From NCBI GenBank assembly GCA_949126835.1, contig OX421501.1, positions 931,054 through 995,053 of the forward strand: 64,000 bases of DNA, written 5' to 3'. The position numbers and the translations under genes were made by a program. Below, one piece after another: positions 15,701-56,229 of this stretch. Below the pieces are notes generated by a model. The model was not told the DNA's origin. It was given only the letters and a program-made list of their open reading frames with translations, and ran no database searches. The stretch is from Anisus vortex. Lineage: Eukaryota; Mollusca; Gastropoda; Planorbidae. How positions within the stretch are numbered: position 1 is the stretch's first letter; every line of letters starts with the position of its first letter.

Positions 15701-18700
15701 GAGAGTTAACACCCTTGCCCCTTATACAAGTCAATCTTATATACCGTAATTGTAAAGATTTCTGCTGAGAGTTAACACCCTTGCCCCTTATACAAGTCAA
15801 TCTTATATACCGTAATTGTAAAATGGGCAAGGGTGTTAACTCTCAGCAGCAATACGGCCCATTGTCAAGGAAAAAGAAAATGTCCATTACCAGGATATAT
15901 GGTTATCCTCGTTAACAAAACAAAATGTCCATTACCAGGATATATGGTTATCCTCGTTAACAAAACAAAATGTCCGTTACCAGGATATATGGTTATCCTC
16001 GTTAACAAAACAAAATGTCCGTTACCAGGATATATGGTTATCCTCGTTAACAAAACAAAATGTCCGTTACCAGGATATATGGTTATCCTCGTTAACAAAA
16101 CAAAATGTCCATTACCAGGATATATGGTTATCCTCGTTAACAAAACAGTACTTTGAAATGGCAAGCTGATGACAGAGAAGTTTCTTGTGTTGATACACTT
16201 CTGACCACTAATATCTCCATCTGTGAGGTTTGCTATCTGTTCTCTCAGGTCTTGTTCGTTTGTAACTTCTGACATCATCGCCAAAGCAAGGGCTAGGTTC
16301 TGATCTATAATGAGCAACATACAAAGGTTACATAAACGAATGGCTTAGTGCCTTATATTAATGCTAATCCTGGGTCTTCTGCCATTCGCTAATGTTCGCT
16401 AACATCAATGCTGTTACGACCTTGAGTTATAAATAGAAAAACAGTACAAAACATTGGAACAACTAGTTTTATGTGCATTTGTTTGTTTTCACAAAGACTA
16501 TAATAAGATGGAGCGCTTGCTCTATTTTTAGTGCTTTTATGTTTTTTTTCCGTGCGCATCCAACAACGATGTCTTAAATGACTTCTACCTTCATACGCGT
16601 GTCTAAATGTTTCCACTGTATACAACATTCGATTGTAATTTAAATTTTTTCATTGAGAAAATCTTAGCAATTTAATAAAACGGAAGTGTACAGTGCAAAA
16701 GGGAATCGGGAATTCCGAAAAGACGTCATTCGAGTCATTAAATAGCAGAAATATTAAAGCAAGCGGTTCCATCTTATTATAGTCTTTAGTTTTCGCATGG
16801 GATAAGAAAATAGTTTTTGTCCTTTTGTCAATCTGAGCATTGTGAAAGATTGTTATTGTGTTATATTTCTGTTAGAATTTAATGTCTAATGTATTATTAC
16901 TACTTTACTCTTTGCGCTTCTGTCCTGTAGTGCTTTTGAGACCCCTTGCGTTCAAATTAACATAAGCTACCGAGACTCGAGTTTCAACGTATTTAACACA
17001 ATGATAAAATTAGCTGGATATTATAACATAACATAATCATAACATTATTCAATTTCTTACTATTAATCTCTAGTATAAATGTTAAACAGTCATCTTTATT
17101 GTTCTAAATCCTCACCTCCACTAACAGACATTGAGCATAAGGAATTGTACCCTGACCAAGAAATGTTCAATTTACTCAGTTGAACTCTTGACTTGCGCCC
17201 TATCTCATATGTGTTGCCCTGTAAGGCTCTGGTTCGGATTTGATTTTCCAGGAATATATCAGTTTCATTTTCGAATTCCGTCAGTATTACAAAATCACTG
17301 ACATTAGCTGCGGGGAGAAACACAGTAAGATCACAAAAATATTAAAAAATAAATTCATTTTAAGAAAGAAAGAAAAGTGTTTATTTAGTTGTTTGGAAAC
17401 TTCGAAGATTAATGTAAACATTAATAAATAAATTCATTTTGTTGTAGGGGGGGGGGGGGTTACCTGACACTAGTTGGCGTAAGGTAAAAGCGACTTGGCA
17501 TTGTGATGGCCACACATTCCCTAGTATGCGGTGGCCCAAAAAACAACTGGTGAACGGTGCTTCACAAGCCCAATGATCAGTTTTGTCCGAAGAGTACTTT
17601 AATAGTAATGCAGTATTAAATAGACTGCAAAAAAGTAATAATAACTTAATCTAAAGTACAACTATATAAACAAACACAAAACATTAGGCCTACTAGATCT
17701 ACATGAATGTTTACCGTTGTCTTTAAAAGTTAACCAAAGAAAAGTAAACATGATTGATGTTGTCCATTCAGCACTGACTGTGTGAATGTCGTGGGAGAGA
17801 CACGTGCTGATGTTGTAGTCATTCAGAGCTGCATCGCTCACTGTGGCTTCAAGGCTGAGGTCTTCTAAACACAAATACAAGAGAACTCAGTTTTATACAT
17901 TGGTGTTTCGATAGACTATAATCAATTAGTCTACAAACTTATGTAGCGCCCCAGGGCAAAAGTTTCAGCGCCGCCCTTTGCATACTGTAACTGCTTGTTT
18001 AGTGCAATATTTGCTATAAGCCTTATTGGTTGCGCGCGGAAAAAAAAGTACATATAAGCTTTAAAAATAGAGCAAGCGGTCCATCTAATTATAGTCTTTG
18101 GTTTTTCCAATCATTATTATTCACAACTGACAAGAGTAACTTTAATAGTTAAATCACTAAACCTGGAAACACTAGAGGACAGAATAGGCTAAGAGTTAAA
18201 AAAAAAACTAATAATAAACCAGACCCAATTTATCCATGGCACCAGGGAAGCAGCGTTCACCAATTTCTGGCTAGGATTCGTTCTCGGGTCTGGAGGGTGT
18301 CCCCGAGTCTACCCAGCTCTGATGGGTACCTGACATTAGTTTGGGTAAAATAAAGGCGGCTGTTGAGCATCCACCAAGAAACAGGTCGATTTCGATCTGC
18401 TGGACACACAATTCCCTCGTATGTCGTGGCCACAGAACGCTGCTTCACTGGCCCCATCGATCAATTTGGTCCAACGGAATACTTTACTTTACTTGTAATG
18501 CTCTTTCTAACCAAATAAATAACTATTAGAAAAAAACACTTTAAGGCTCATTTCGTCAAAACAGGTCACAATAATTAGGCTACCTACACTGTCTCTATGA
18601 ACAACTTACTATAAGCACAGTTATATCCAAACCAGCCAGTGATACAATTCTCAATGTCATCGCAAGTGTCAGATGCATTTCTACATTTGTCTCCAGAACA

Positions 18701-18805
18701 ATGACAAGTCATGGTTTCTTGGCCTGACATATTACCGGGTAGACCAACTAGTAGAAGAGACGTACAGTGTATAAAAATCAATATGTATACTGGTATATAA
18801 TACAT
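12539..18805 (-). CDS. Gene 2: EGF/galactose-binding-like domain receptor or secreted protein (model)
   Basis: Joined exons in transcript order: 18805-18610, 17864-17715, 17307-17116, 16304-16116, 14583-14392, 12762-12539 (or ending at a donor at 12,649). Every internal exon length is a multiple of 3 and every junction is phase 1, so the model stays open throughout. Domain order: signal peptide, EGF-like, two galactose-binding-like (F5/8C- or F-lectin-like) domains of two exons each, then an EGF-like start. This order matches gene 1 upstream, so the two are tandem paralogues. A role in extracellular recognition is inference from the domains. No F-lectin fucose-binding motif (RxD) was seen. 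An apparent short C-terminus raises the possibility that the gene is truncated at the satellite edge. Confidence 0.7.
12925..13196 (+). mobile_element. tRNA-derived SINE, family 1
   Basis: Has a tRNA-like head with B box GGGGTTCGAATCC, the GAAGGCTAGGATTTTTATTC linker, a body with GGTACCTGACATTAGTTG and TAAAGTAAAGGCGGC, and the tail GGTCCGACAAGTACTTTACT. More than a dozen copies occur in the window on both strands. Confidence 0.9.
13197..14007. other. No gene seen; GC-rich interspersed segment
   Basis: About 13,385-13,735 is markedly GC-richer than its surroundings and ends in C15 followed by (AC)n. Its weak open frames do not resemble a protein I know. 13,736-14,007 is probably transposon-derived sequence that I cannot name. 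Confidence 0.4.
14008..14309 (+). mobile_element. LINE fragment: reverse transcriptase C-terminus and 3' end
   Basis: 14,008-14,103 translates to SGRRLSIRARTERFRNSFVP-like sequence, the C-terminal end of a non-LTR retrotransposon ORF2, nearly the same as 62,700-62,795. It is followed by the family's 3' untranslated region and a (TCTTA)n tail. Confidence 0.85.
14392..14583 (-). CDS. Gene 2 exon: second galactose-binding-like domain, C-terminal half
   Basis: 192 bp, phase 1-1. The acceptor TGGCTGTCCACAG follows a pyrimidine-rich stretch, and the donor is GGCG|GTAAAG. Translation begins DVKREGEAVIKVTT and ends DICEVEIFGG. The ending is the conserved final strand of the domain (compare CEVEIRGG in gene 1). 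Length (64 codons) equals that of the sister exon at 17,116. A longer open frame continues upstream through a MITE, but it gives the wrong phase. Confidence 0.82.
14655..14734. mobile_element. 80-bp TTAA-flanked MITE
   Basis: Begins TTAACCCTTACAGTCCCGG and ends ACAGGAAGGGTTAA, with an internal hairpin between AGTCCCG and CGGGACT. Two more copies lie at 38,286 and 57,832. TTAA ends followed by CCC are typical of piggyBac-like elements, and that assignment is inference. It lies 72 bp upstream of the acceptor at 14,583. Confidence 0.85.
14747..15018 (+). mobile_element. SINE family 1, near full length
   Basis: A box TGGTAGCGCGTTCGG, B box GGTTCGAATCC, linker GGAGGCTAGGATATTTC, body with GGTACCTGACCTTAG, and end GATCAATTTGGTCCCACGG. 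Good reference copy for the family. Confidence 0.93.
15018..15100. repeat. Dispersed repeat following a SINE
   Basis: AATGTAAGCTCAGAGTGCAT... with the trailing ATATAATTCTCTAGG recurs near 50,938-51,000 and in part at 39,045-39,065. Class unknown. Confidence 0.6.
15615..15864. repeat. 40-bp perfect inverted repeat enclosing 66-bp tandem repeats
   Basis: The left arm (15,615-15,654) and right arm (15,825-15,864) are exact reverse complements over 40 bp. Between and overlapping the left arm are three copies of a 66-bp unit with GAGAGTTAACACCCTTGCCC and TATATACCGTAATTGTAAA. The left flank resembles the reversed 3' end of SINE family 1. The structure directly abuts the 45-bp array derived from the exon at 16,116. 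Confidence 0.9.
15878..16147 (-). repeat. 45-bp tandem repeat derived from an exon end and its splice donor
   Basis: Six 45-bp copies. On the minus strand each encodes LLTRITIYPGNGHFV and contains CCTG|GTAATGG or CCTG|GTAACGG. The copy nearest the exon is the real end of exon 16,116-16,304 plus the first intron bases. Units are a multiple of three with no stop, so any copy's donor keeps the phase. Confidence 0.92.
16116..16304 (-). CDS. Gene 2 exon: second galactose-binding-like domain, N-terminal half
   Basis: 189 bp, phase 1-1, acceptor CTCATTATAG, first donor CCTG|GTAATG. Translation starts DQNLALALAMMSEVT, then IANLTDGDISGQKC, and ends in strand LLTRITIYPG. This is the classic start of a discoidin-like domain (N-L-A-L ... 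DG ... C ... strand). If a later donor in the 45-bp array is used, the exon grows by 15 codons per step. Confidence 0.85.
16493..16797. mobile_element. MITE with ~30-bp terminal inverted repeats
   Basis: Ends are AAAGACTATAATAAGATGGA...CGCTTGCT and its near reverse complement (AAGCAAGCGG...ATAGTCTTT). Other copies or parts lie at 18,018-18,103, 29,120-29,433 and 31,508-32,026. The target-site duplication is unclear, so the superfamily is left open. Confidence 0.82.
17116..17307 (-). CDS. Gene 2 exon: first galactose-binding-like domain, C-terminal half
   Basis: 192 bp, phase 1-1, acceptor TTTCTCCCCGCAG, donor TGGAG|GTGAGG. Translation starts ANVSDFVILTEFENETDIF and ends YNSLCSMSVSGG, matching the domain's closing strand (C-x-V/M-x-V/I-x-G-G). 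Confidence 0.85.
17459..17605 (+). mobile_element. SINE family 1, 3' part
   Basis: Body and tail only (GTTACCTGACACTAGTTGG to TTTTGTCCGAAGAGTACTTT), preceded by a G run at 17,447-17,458. Confidence 0.8.
17715..17864 (-). CDS. Gene 2 exon: first galactose-binding-like domain, N-terminal half
   Basis: 150 bp, phase 1-1, acceptor TTGTGTTTAG, donor AACG|GTAAAC. Translation EDLSLEATVSDAALNDYN continues with ISTCLSHDIHTVSAEW and ends FLWLTFKDNG. It is the short N-terminal half of the domain and equals exon 49,531 of gene 1. Confidence 0.83.
18018..18103 (-). mobile_element. Partial copy of the 16,493-type MITE
   Basis: Contains ATAGAGCAAGCGGTCCATCT and ends ATTATAGTCTTTGG. Only one end of the element is present. 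Confidence 0.7.
18111..18192 (+). mobile_element. LINE fragment
   Basis: ATTCACAACTGACAAGAGTA and the following AGTTAAATCACTAAACCTGG match the reverse transcriptase C-terminal region at 34,228-34,310. Confidence 0.7.
18278..18494 (+). mobile_element. SINE family 1, head missing
   Basis: GGGTCTGGAGGGTGTCC through GGTACCTGACATTAG to GATCAATTTGGTCCAACGG. Contains an unusual internal stretch at 18,366-18,400. Confidence 0.82.
18610..18805 (-). CDS. Gene 2 first exon: signal peptide and first EGF-like domain
   Basis: The open frame from ATG at 18,803-18,805 gives a hydrophobic start (MYYIPVYILIFIHCTSLLLV), then MTCHCSGDKCRNASDTC and WFGYNCAYS, an EGF-like domain of the same type as exon 49,866. 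The donor is TATA|GTAAGT, phase 1. A good acceptor (TCTTCTACTAG) at 18,748-18,749 would instead make this an internal exon of 138 bp. I saw no separate signal exon upstream, which favours the in-exon start. The acceptor leaves open read-through splicing from gene 1. Confidence 0.7.
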
Positions 18806-18975
18806 ATATATATATATATATATATACTGGTATATAAGAAGTCAAATAGATATAAATTAAGGCAAATAGAGGCACCATTATCAATACTAGTAAGTGAATG
18901 AAGCGCCCTAATTGTGATGTGTTTACGTCAGAATTCCTTAAACTTCAATGAACAATATAGTTGATGTTATATATA

Positions 18976-19505
18976 ACATAAGCGTTGCCAGGGGAAAAAT
19001 TAAAAAGCTACCGATAAAAATTTTCTTACACTACAAATGGACAGACGGCTATAGCTGTAATAATTTTTAAAATATAATTACTTATTTATTTACCGAAAAC
19101 ATTTAAGAAAGTAATTTAAAATACATTTTGTAATTTAAAAAAAATAGCATGTCTTTTTATTTAACAATAAGTTAGGACTATCCCTGTGGATGAGAATCGA
19201 ACACTCGTTTCCGCACGGGTCTAAAATATAATTATTAGATTTAACTTTAAGAATACATTTAGGAAAAGCTTTAAGTTCTGAAATTATTTACAATCTTTTT
19301 TTGAAGAAGTAATGGATTTTTTTTAAGTAGAATAAGAAAAAGAATGCTATTGGTGCGGAATCGAACCCAGTTCGCCCACATAGCAGTCGGATACGCTAAT
19401 CACTCAGCTAGGGCTAGCAAAAGTAAACTGTAAGACAATAAGGTCACGTGTTCTCAAATTAACTAATGGGCATCGGCAACGACACGCACAGTCTACTTTA
19501 TAAAT
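18976..19505 (-). mobile_element. TA-flanked interspersed element with tRNA-like segment (copy C)
   Basis: On the minus strand it runs from TATAAAGTAGACTGTGCGTG through a tRNA-like piece (GGGTTCGATTCCGCACC) to CCTGGCAACGC. Related copies lie at 29,891, 40,492 and 47,933. Class not established; SINE or Helitron-like are both possible. Confidence 0.65.
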
Positions 19506-19764
19506 ATATTATTATATATTGAGAGAAAAATATTGCTTTATTTACACAAGTTAAAAAAATACGGTAGATTATATAACATAATATATTCATAGTGCAGTAA
19601 ATTAACATAGCCTTTATCCACGGGTCTCAGTACAACTGTATAATATGTTGTATGATATATATATGTTCAACAAGTGGCACATCAAGACAGACGTAGAGCA
19701 ATGAAATTAGATTCGGTTTGGTTAGGTCGCAAGCAGAGTTCGCCTGCCTTGTATTAACTAGATT

Positions 19765-19952
19765 CAAGGGTGGGCAACCTTTTGTACGATTTCTAATTTA
19801 CTCAGCGTGCCAACAGCTTACAACGTCATCCTGTTCCAGCACTCAATGTTTTGAAGAAACTTGAATTATTGCTTTTAGAGGTGTTTTGCGTGCCATTAAA
19901 AATCGCTTAGCGTGCCAGGTTGGGCACGAGTGCCGTAGGTTGCCGACCCTTG
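19765..19952. mobile_element. Degenerate hAT-type MITE
   Basis: Starts CAAGGGTGGGCAACC and ends GGTTGCCGACCCTTG, and contains GCGTGCCA repeats like the intact copy at 31,713. The flanks ACTAGATT and GCTAGATT suggest a decayed 8-bp duplication. Confidence 0.78.
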
Positions 19953-20098
19953 AGCTAGATTAAATTGCAATCAGGCGAAAATTGAAGATGCTTTTGATAT
20001 GGGGCTGGTAAATTCATGTGTTAGCAAATCTATAGTGTAATATATTGTTGTAAATATGCAACTTATTAAGTATTTCTTGAGAAGTGTTGCAGTCTTAC

Positions 20099-51800
<31,702 letters not shown>

Positions 51801-51997
51801 TTTCTGTGGACACAAATATATTTTAACACGTTCATAAATATTCAACTAAATTAATATTTCAAACCCAGCCCGAATTACATGAGTTAGGAATAGAAGCAAA
51901 ATGTTTATGGAAATTTTGAGCACAATAAAAAACAAAGAGCCGCTTCATGTGTGTGTTGGTGCCAGCCACATAGCTCGCTACCTACAACAATTTTAAC

Positions 51998-52085
51998 TAG
52001 CTTGACACAAAATGATGATGCACTAGTGAAGTACTTGATATATGCTTGACACAAAATGATGATGCACTAGTGAAGTACTTGATAT
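51998..52085. repeat. Two-copy tandem duplication
   Basis: GCTTGACACAAAATGATGATGC and the following ACTAGTGAAGTACTTGATAT occur twice, about 44 bp apart, just before a SINE. Confidence 0.85.
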
Positions 52086-52088
52086 ATA

Positions 52089-52327
52089 GTGGACACAGTG
52101 GCCGAGTGCGATTGGCGTACCGAAGGTCATGGGTTCGAATCTTGCTGATGGCTAGGATTTTTTTATCCGGGACTCGTGGGTGTCCCTGAGTCTACCCAGC
52201 TCTGATGGGTACCTGACCTTAGATGGGGTAAAATAAAAGCCGGCTTGGCATTGTCCTGGCCACACATCCTCTTGTAAGACGTGGCCGCAGAAACTCGTGA
52301 ACGCTGCTTCACCGGCCCTATAAACTA
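52089..52327 (+). mobile_element. SINE family 1
   Basis: GTGGACACAGTGGCCGAGTG head, GGGTTCGAATCTTGCTG, body GGTACCTGACCTTAGATGG, tail CTTCACCGGCCCTATAAAC. Confidence 0.9.
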
Positions 52328-52435
52328 CCTAATTCATGAAAAAGATATAACCCTAAACTAAAATTGCTCAGTTCTTAAGAGTATAAATAAATGATAAACT
52401 ATCCTGAGATCTACTTTATATTCATGAAGTTATAT

Positions 52436-52688
52436 ATTACAGACGCTCCTTCTATGTAGAAGATTATTGCGTCCTACTCTTATCCGTGGTCTGAGTGTAG
52501 TCCTGCATTTTTATTTTGTGTTTTAAATTGTTTGATAGTTGCGTGAATGTCTACTTTTATAAGTATATCTCTGTGCATGGATACGAATAATTCTTGTATA
52601 TTGTTTAGAATATGTTGAAAGACAAAACAACTGTAATACAGATAAATTGCCATTTCTTTAAATCGATAAAGAAATCTTATCTTATCTT
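52436..52688 (+). mobile_element. LINE 3' end
   Basis: CAGACGCTCCTTCTATGTAG at the left, TTGCGTGAATGTCTACTTTT and GAATATGTTGAAAGAC in the middle, (TCTTA)n at the end. Resembles 11,636 and 62,820 with divergence. Confidence 0.75.
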
Positions 52689-52689
52689 A

Positions 52690-52815
52690 AATCATGTTCA
52701 ATTACTGGTTTTCCTGGTTTGTTCAGGGCAGCCCATTCCATGCCCGGATACCACTTGGGAAGAAAGAATACTCGTATGCATTTGTTCTCGCATAAGGAAC
52801 AGGGCCAAAAAAGTA
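52690..52815 (-). mobile_element. LINE fragment, reverse orientation
   Basis: TTACTGGTTTTCCTGGTTTG to TTTGTTCTCGCATAAGGAAC is the reverse complement of part of 34,430-34,530. Confidence 0.75.
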
Positions 52816-52829
52816 ATAGCAAAGTTATA

Positions 52830-53340
52830 AAAAAACACCAACAACAAATATTTAATAATATGGTATACCAATAATATTATACTAACCCATTTAAGTCCTT
52901 CAATGCCATATAGAATTGCACAACATTAAGAAAAATGAAGAATTTAACATTATCTAAAATACATCTTTGCGTGTTTATCCTGACAACGGCATTTTGTGTT
53001 AGATTGATGAAAATGATCTATTGAATGAGTTACAAAAACGGATTTTTTTTTTTTACAAAAGCGATGCGCAATGTTGACTATTATAATATATTTATAAAAC
53101 TGGTGTGTCTATTTATCATAATAATAATTTATCATAATGTGATAATTTATTATTTATATGATCTAATACTCGTAAGTAGTTTGCATTATTTGTTTGGGTT
53201 AGGTCTTTACCATGAATGAAGTAGTTTGGAAAAACTGATGGCCAGACAATGTGCTTGCATGCCGTTATCACATAAACGTCTAAAGGCTACGTCACAATAC
53301 GATTCATTTTTTTTTTAATATACTTTATAACTAGCAAGTA
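52830..53340. other. Intergenic, no gene seen
   Basis: AT-rich. GTAAGTAGTTTGCATTATTT at about 53,170 has a diverged partner near 54,250. Confidence 0.4.
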
Positions 53341-53593
53341 GAAAGTAAAGTATCCCGTCGGACCAAATTCATCAAAGCGCCGGTGAAGCACCGTTCAAGA
53401 GTTTCTGTGGCCAGGGCATACTAGGTGATTATGTGGCTAGCACAATGCCCAGCCGCCTTTACTTTACCCCAACTAGGGTAGACACAGGGGCAACCACACG
53501 AGTCCAGGAGAAAAAAGTCCTAGTCTTCACCAGGATTCGAACCCAGAACCTTAGGTACGCCAGCCGAACGCTTTGCTACTCGTCCACCATTCC
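53341..53593 (-). mobile_element. SINE family 1
   Basis: Reverse orientation, GTAAAGTATCCCGTCGGACC to CGAACGCTTTGCTACTCGTCC, B box as GGATTCGAACCCAGAACC. Confidence 0.9.
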
Positions 53594-53799
53594 TACTATC
53601 TAGCAAGTACTTCATCATTGTTCGTCCATCTAATTAATTCTAATTGTATTGGTGTATGTGGCAAGCGCACTGGGTTGTACCCAGATACACGCTCATTGTT
53701 TTCAATGTTTTTCAAAATGTCCATAAATATTTTGCTTCTAATCCTAACTGATGCAACTCTGGCTGTGTTTTGAAATGTTGATTTAATAAACAAGGACGC

Positions 53800-54100
53800 A
53801 AGCCTTGACTATTTTATTTTGTAAACAAATCTAAATTTAACTTAACTCGACTAACAATTTGAGTATTAATTATCGCAAACTCACTTTTAATGTTAAAAAC
53901 TGATTCCTGATAACTAATCTTCTAGCCTTTGTATTTTTCTAAAAGATTAGAATTGGCCATCGAGGTTGAAATCAATTGTCAAACACCAGCAAAAGTATTT
54001 TTGTTTTGTTTACGGAAATACACCGGAAGTTCATGATATATTTTGTTCATGACCTATTGAAAAGGTCAAGCTTCATTAAAACTTGTCAATATGGCGTCCA
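53800..54100. repeat. Dispersed repeat, ~300 bp (copy 2)
   Basis: CTAAATTTAACTTAACTCGA, ACTGATTCCTGATAACTAAT and ACACCGGAAGTTCATGATAT match 37,640-37,935 in order. Confidence 0.78.
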
Positions 54101-55240
54101 AGATGTCGTCCTCTGTGTTATTTCAAGGTGGCGGCTCTTGTATTTCTCAGGCATCCAAGAGGGGTGTGATTCATAATGTTAGATTTTTTAATTACTTCAT
54201 CAATATCTGGATTCCAAGACAATTTATCATTTAGTATTACTCTTAAGTTGCAATAAGTACTTTGCATGGTTTGTTTGACCTAGTTCATTACCCAGAATGA
54301 AATGGTTTGTGATTATTTGTTTCTTTTTCTTGGATGCTTTTAACAGTTGGCATTTTTCTGAGTGAAAAGACACACTCCATTTAGTTTCGCATTTTTGTAA
54401 TTCATCTTTCTAGTTCTGGGAGAATCTGGGACAAAAGAATCTTTAAAAAAAAAACTTAAAGACCTTTCTCTAATACATCTGCCACTGCAAATCACACCAA
54501 GAGCGAACTGAGCATGCTAATTTAATAGCATGGATAGAAGCGCTATAAGAAATGCCATTTTTTTTTCTTATATAATTAGTGTATACCAGTATTTATTGTT
54601 TTATTTTTGTACATGGAGCTGTTATGACAAAAGTTTATTCTTTCATCAAATTTATTCTAGTCTGATATATTGAATGTCTCATTTACTCACACTATTATCA
54701 CCAAAAGTACGTTAGAAATAAATAAGAGCTATTTGAATTTAGCCGTACATGTTTGTACAAAATTCACTTATAGTCAAGTTGTAGAAGAAGATTTCATTCT
54801 ATTTATGATTCAAAGTTCAAAGTTTTCTGACCGATGATTGGTCAGATGATTTAATGTATATGTCACTTGTTATTTTGTAATCAACAAAACTCTCTATTAT
54901 AATAAATTTATTATAGTGATGTCTTTTTTTATAACTGCGTACTACTAGTTTAGTGAATGACTTCTCATAATAATATACAAGCGATTCCATTAAAAGTAGG
55001 AAATACGGAACACGACAATTAGTGGCAGGTTTAAATGTAATTTTCATGGATGCTATTTATAGCAGGTTTAAAACAAATGGATATAATATGTAAAATTATA
55101 AGAAAAATTACTTTAAAATCGACTTTATATTTTAATACCAAGATAACTTTTAATGAACATTTCCATTTTCAATATAAGATCAGAGAGCAGTGTGTTCATA
55201 AAGAAACTTATAATGCTATAACTTTTGCTTGAAAAAATGC
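54101..55240. other. Intergenic, no gene seen
   Basis: AT-rich sequence, short frames only, no exon signals I trust. Confidence 0.4.
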
Positions 55241-55245
55241 AACAA

Positions 55246-56037
55246 ATGTTTATCTAACAAGTTTAACTAAAAAGTTTATCTAACAAGTTTATCTAACAAG
55301 TTTATCTAACAAGTTTATCTAGCAAGTTTATCTAGCAAGTTTATCTAACAAGTTTATCTAACAAGTTTACCTAACAAGTTTAACTAACAAGTTTAACTAA
55401 CAAGTTTAACTAACAAGTTTATCTAACAAGTTTATCTAGCAAGTTTATCTAACAAGTTTATCTAGCAAGTTTATCTAACAAGTTTATCTAACGAGTTTAT
55501 CTAACAAGTTTATCTAATAAGTTTATCTAACAAGTTTATCTAACAAGTTTATCTAACAAGTTTATCTAACAAGTTTATCTAACAAGTTTATCTAACAAGT
55601 TTATCTAACAAGTTTATCTAACAAGTTTATCTAGCAAGTTTAACTAACAAGTTTATCTAACAAGTTTATCTAACAAGTTTATCTAACAAGTTTACCTAAC
55701 AAGTTTATCTAACAAGTTTAACTAACAAGTTTAACTAACAAGTTTAACTAACAAGTTTATCTAACAAGTTTATCTAACAAGTTTATCTAACAAGTTTATC
55801 TAGCAAGTTTATCTAACAAGTTTATCTAACAAGTTTATCTAACAAGTTTATCTAACAAGTTTATCTAACAAGTTTATCTAACAAGTTTATCTAACAAGTT
55901 TAACTAACGAGTTTATCTAATAAGTTTATCTAACAAGTTTATCTAACAAGTTTATTTAACAAGTTTATCTAACGAGTTTAACTAACAAGTTTAACTAACA
56001 AGTTTAACTAACAAGCTTAACTAACAAGTTTAACTAA
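55246..56037. repeat. 13-bp minisatellite, about 60 copies
   Basis: AACAAGTTTATCT repeated head to tail with variants TAACT, AGCAAG, ACGAG and TACCT. Variants cluster in short runs. Ends 130 bp from the stop codon of gene 3. Confidence 0.96.
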
Positions 56038-56109
56038 ACAAAAGCTAAACTAGAAACAATCTTGTTAAAGACGTAAAGAAAAATAATTAGGACAAATAAA
56101 AAAAATATT

Positions 56110-56115
56110 TTTATT
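56110..56115 (-). promoter_or_regulatory. Candidate poly(A) signal of gene 3
   Basis: AATAAA on the minus strand (TTTATT on plus) about 55 nt past the stop codon at 56,171. Confidence 0.5.
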
Positions 56116-56170
56116 TAAATTGAGTTAGGCCTATTTTTAGAGAAATGTAAGTAGCGTCAAATGGTTAGAA

Positions 56171-56229
56171 TTAACGTCTTCTCTTGGCTCCTGCCAGAAC
56201 CAAAGGTAAGATCCTGGCCTTGAAAATAC
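56171..56229 (-). CDS. Gene 3 last exon
   Basis: 59 bp to TAA at 56,171-56,173. Acceptor GATATTTTCAG; phase fits the donor ATCC|GTAAGT of the preceding exon. Reads IFKARILPLVLAGAKRRR. Confidence 0.62.
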
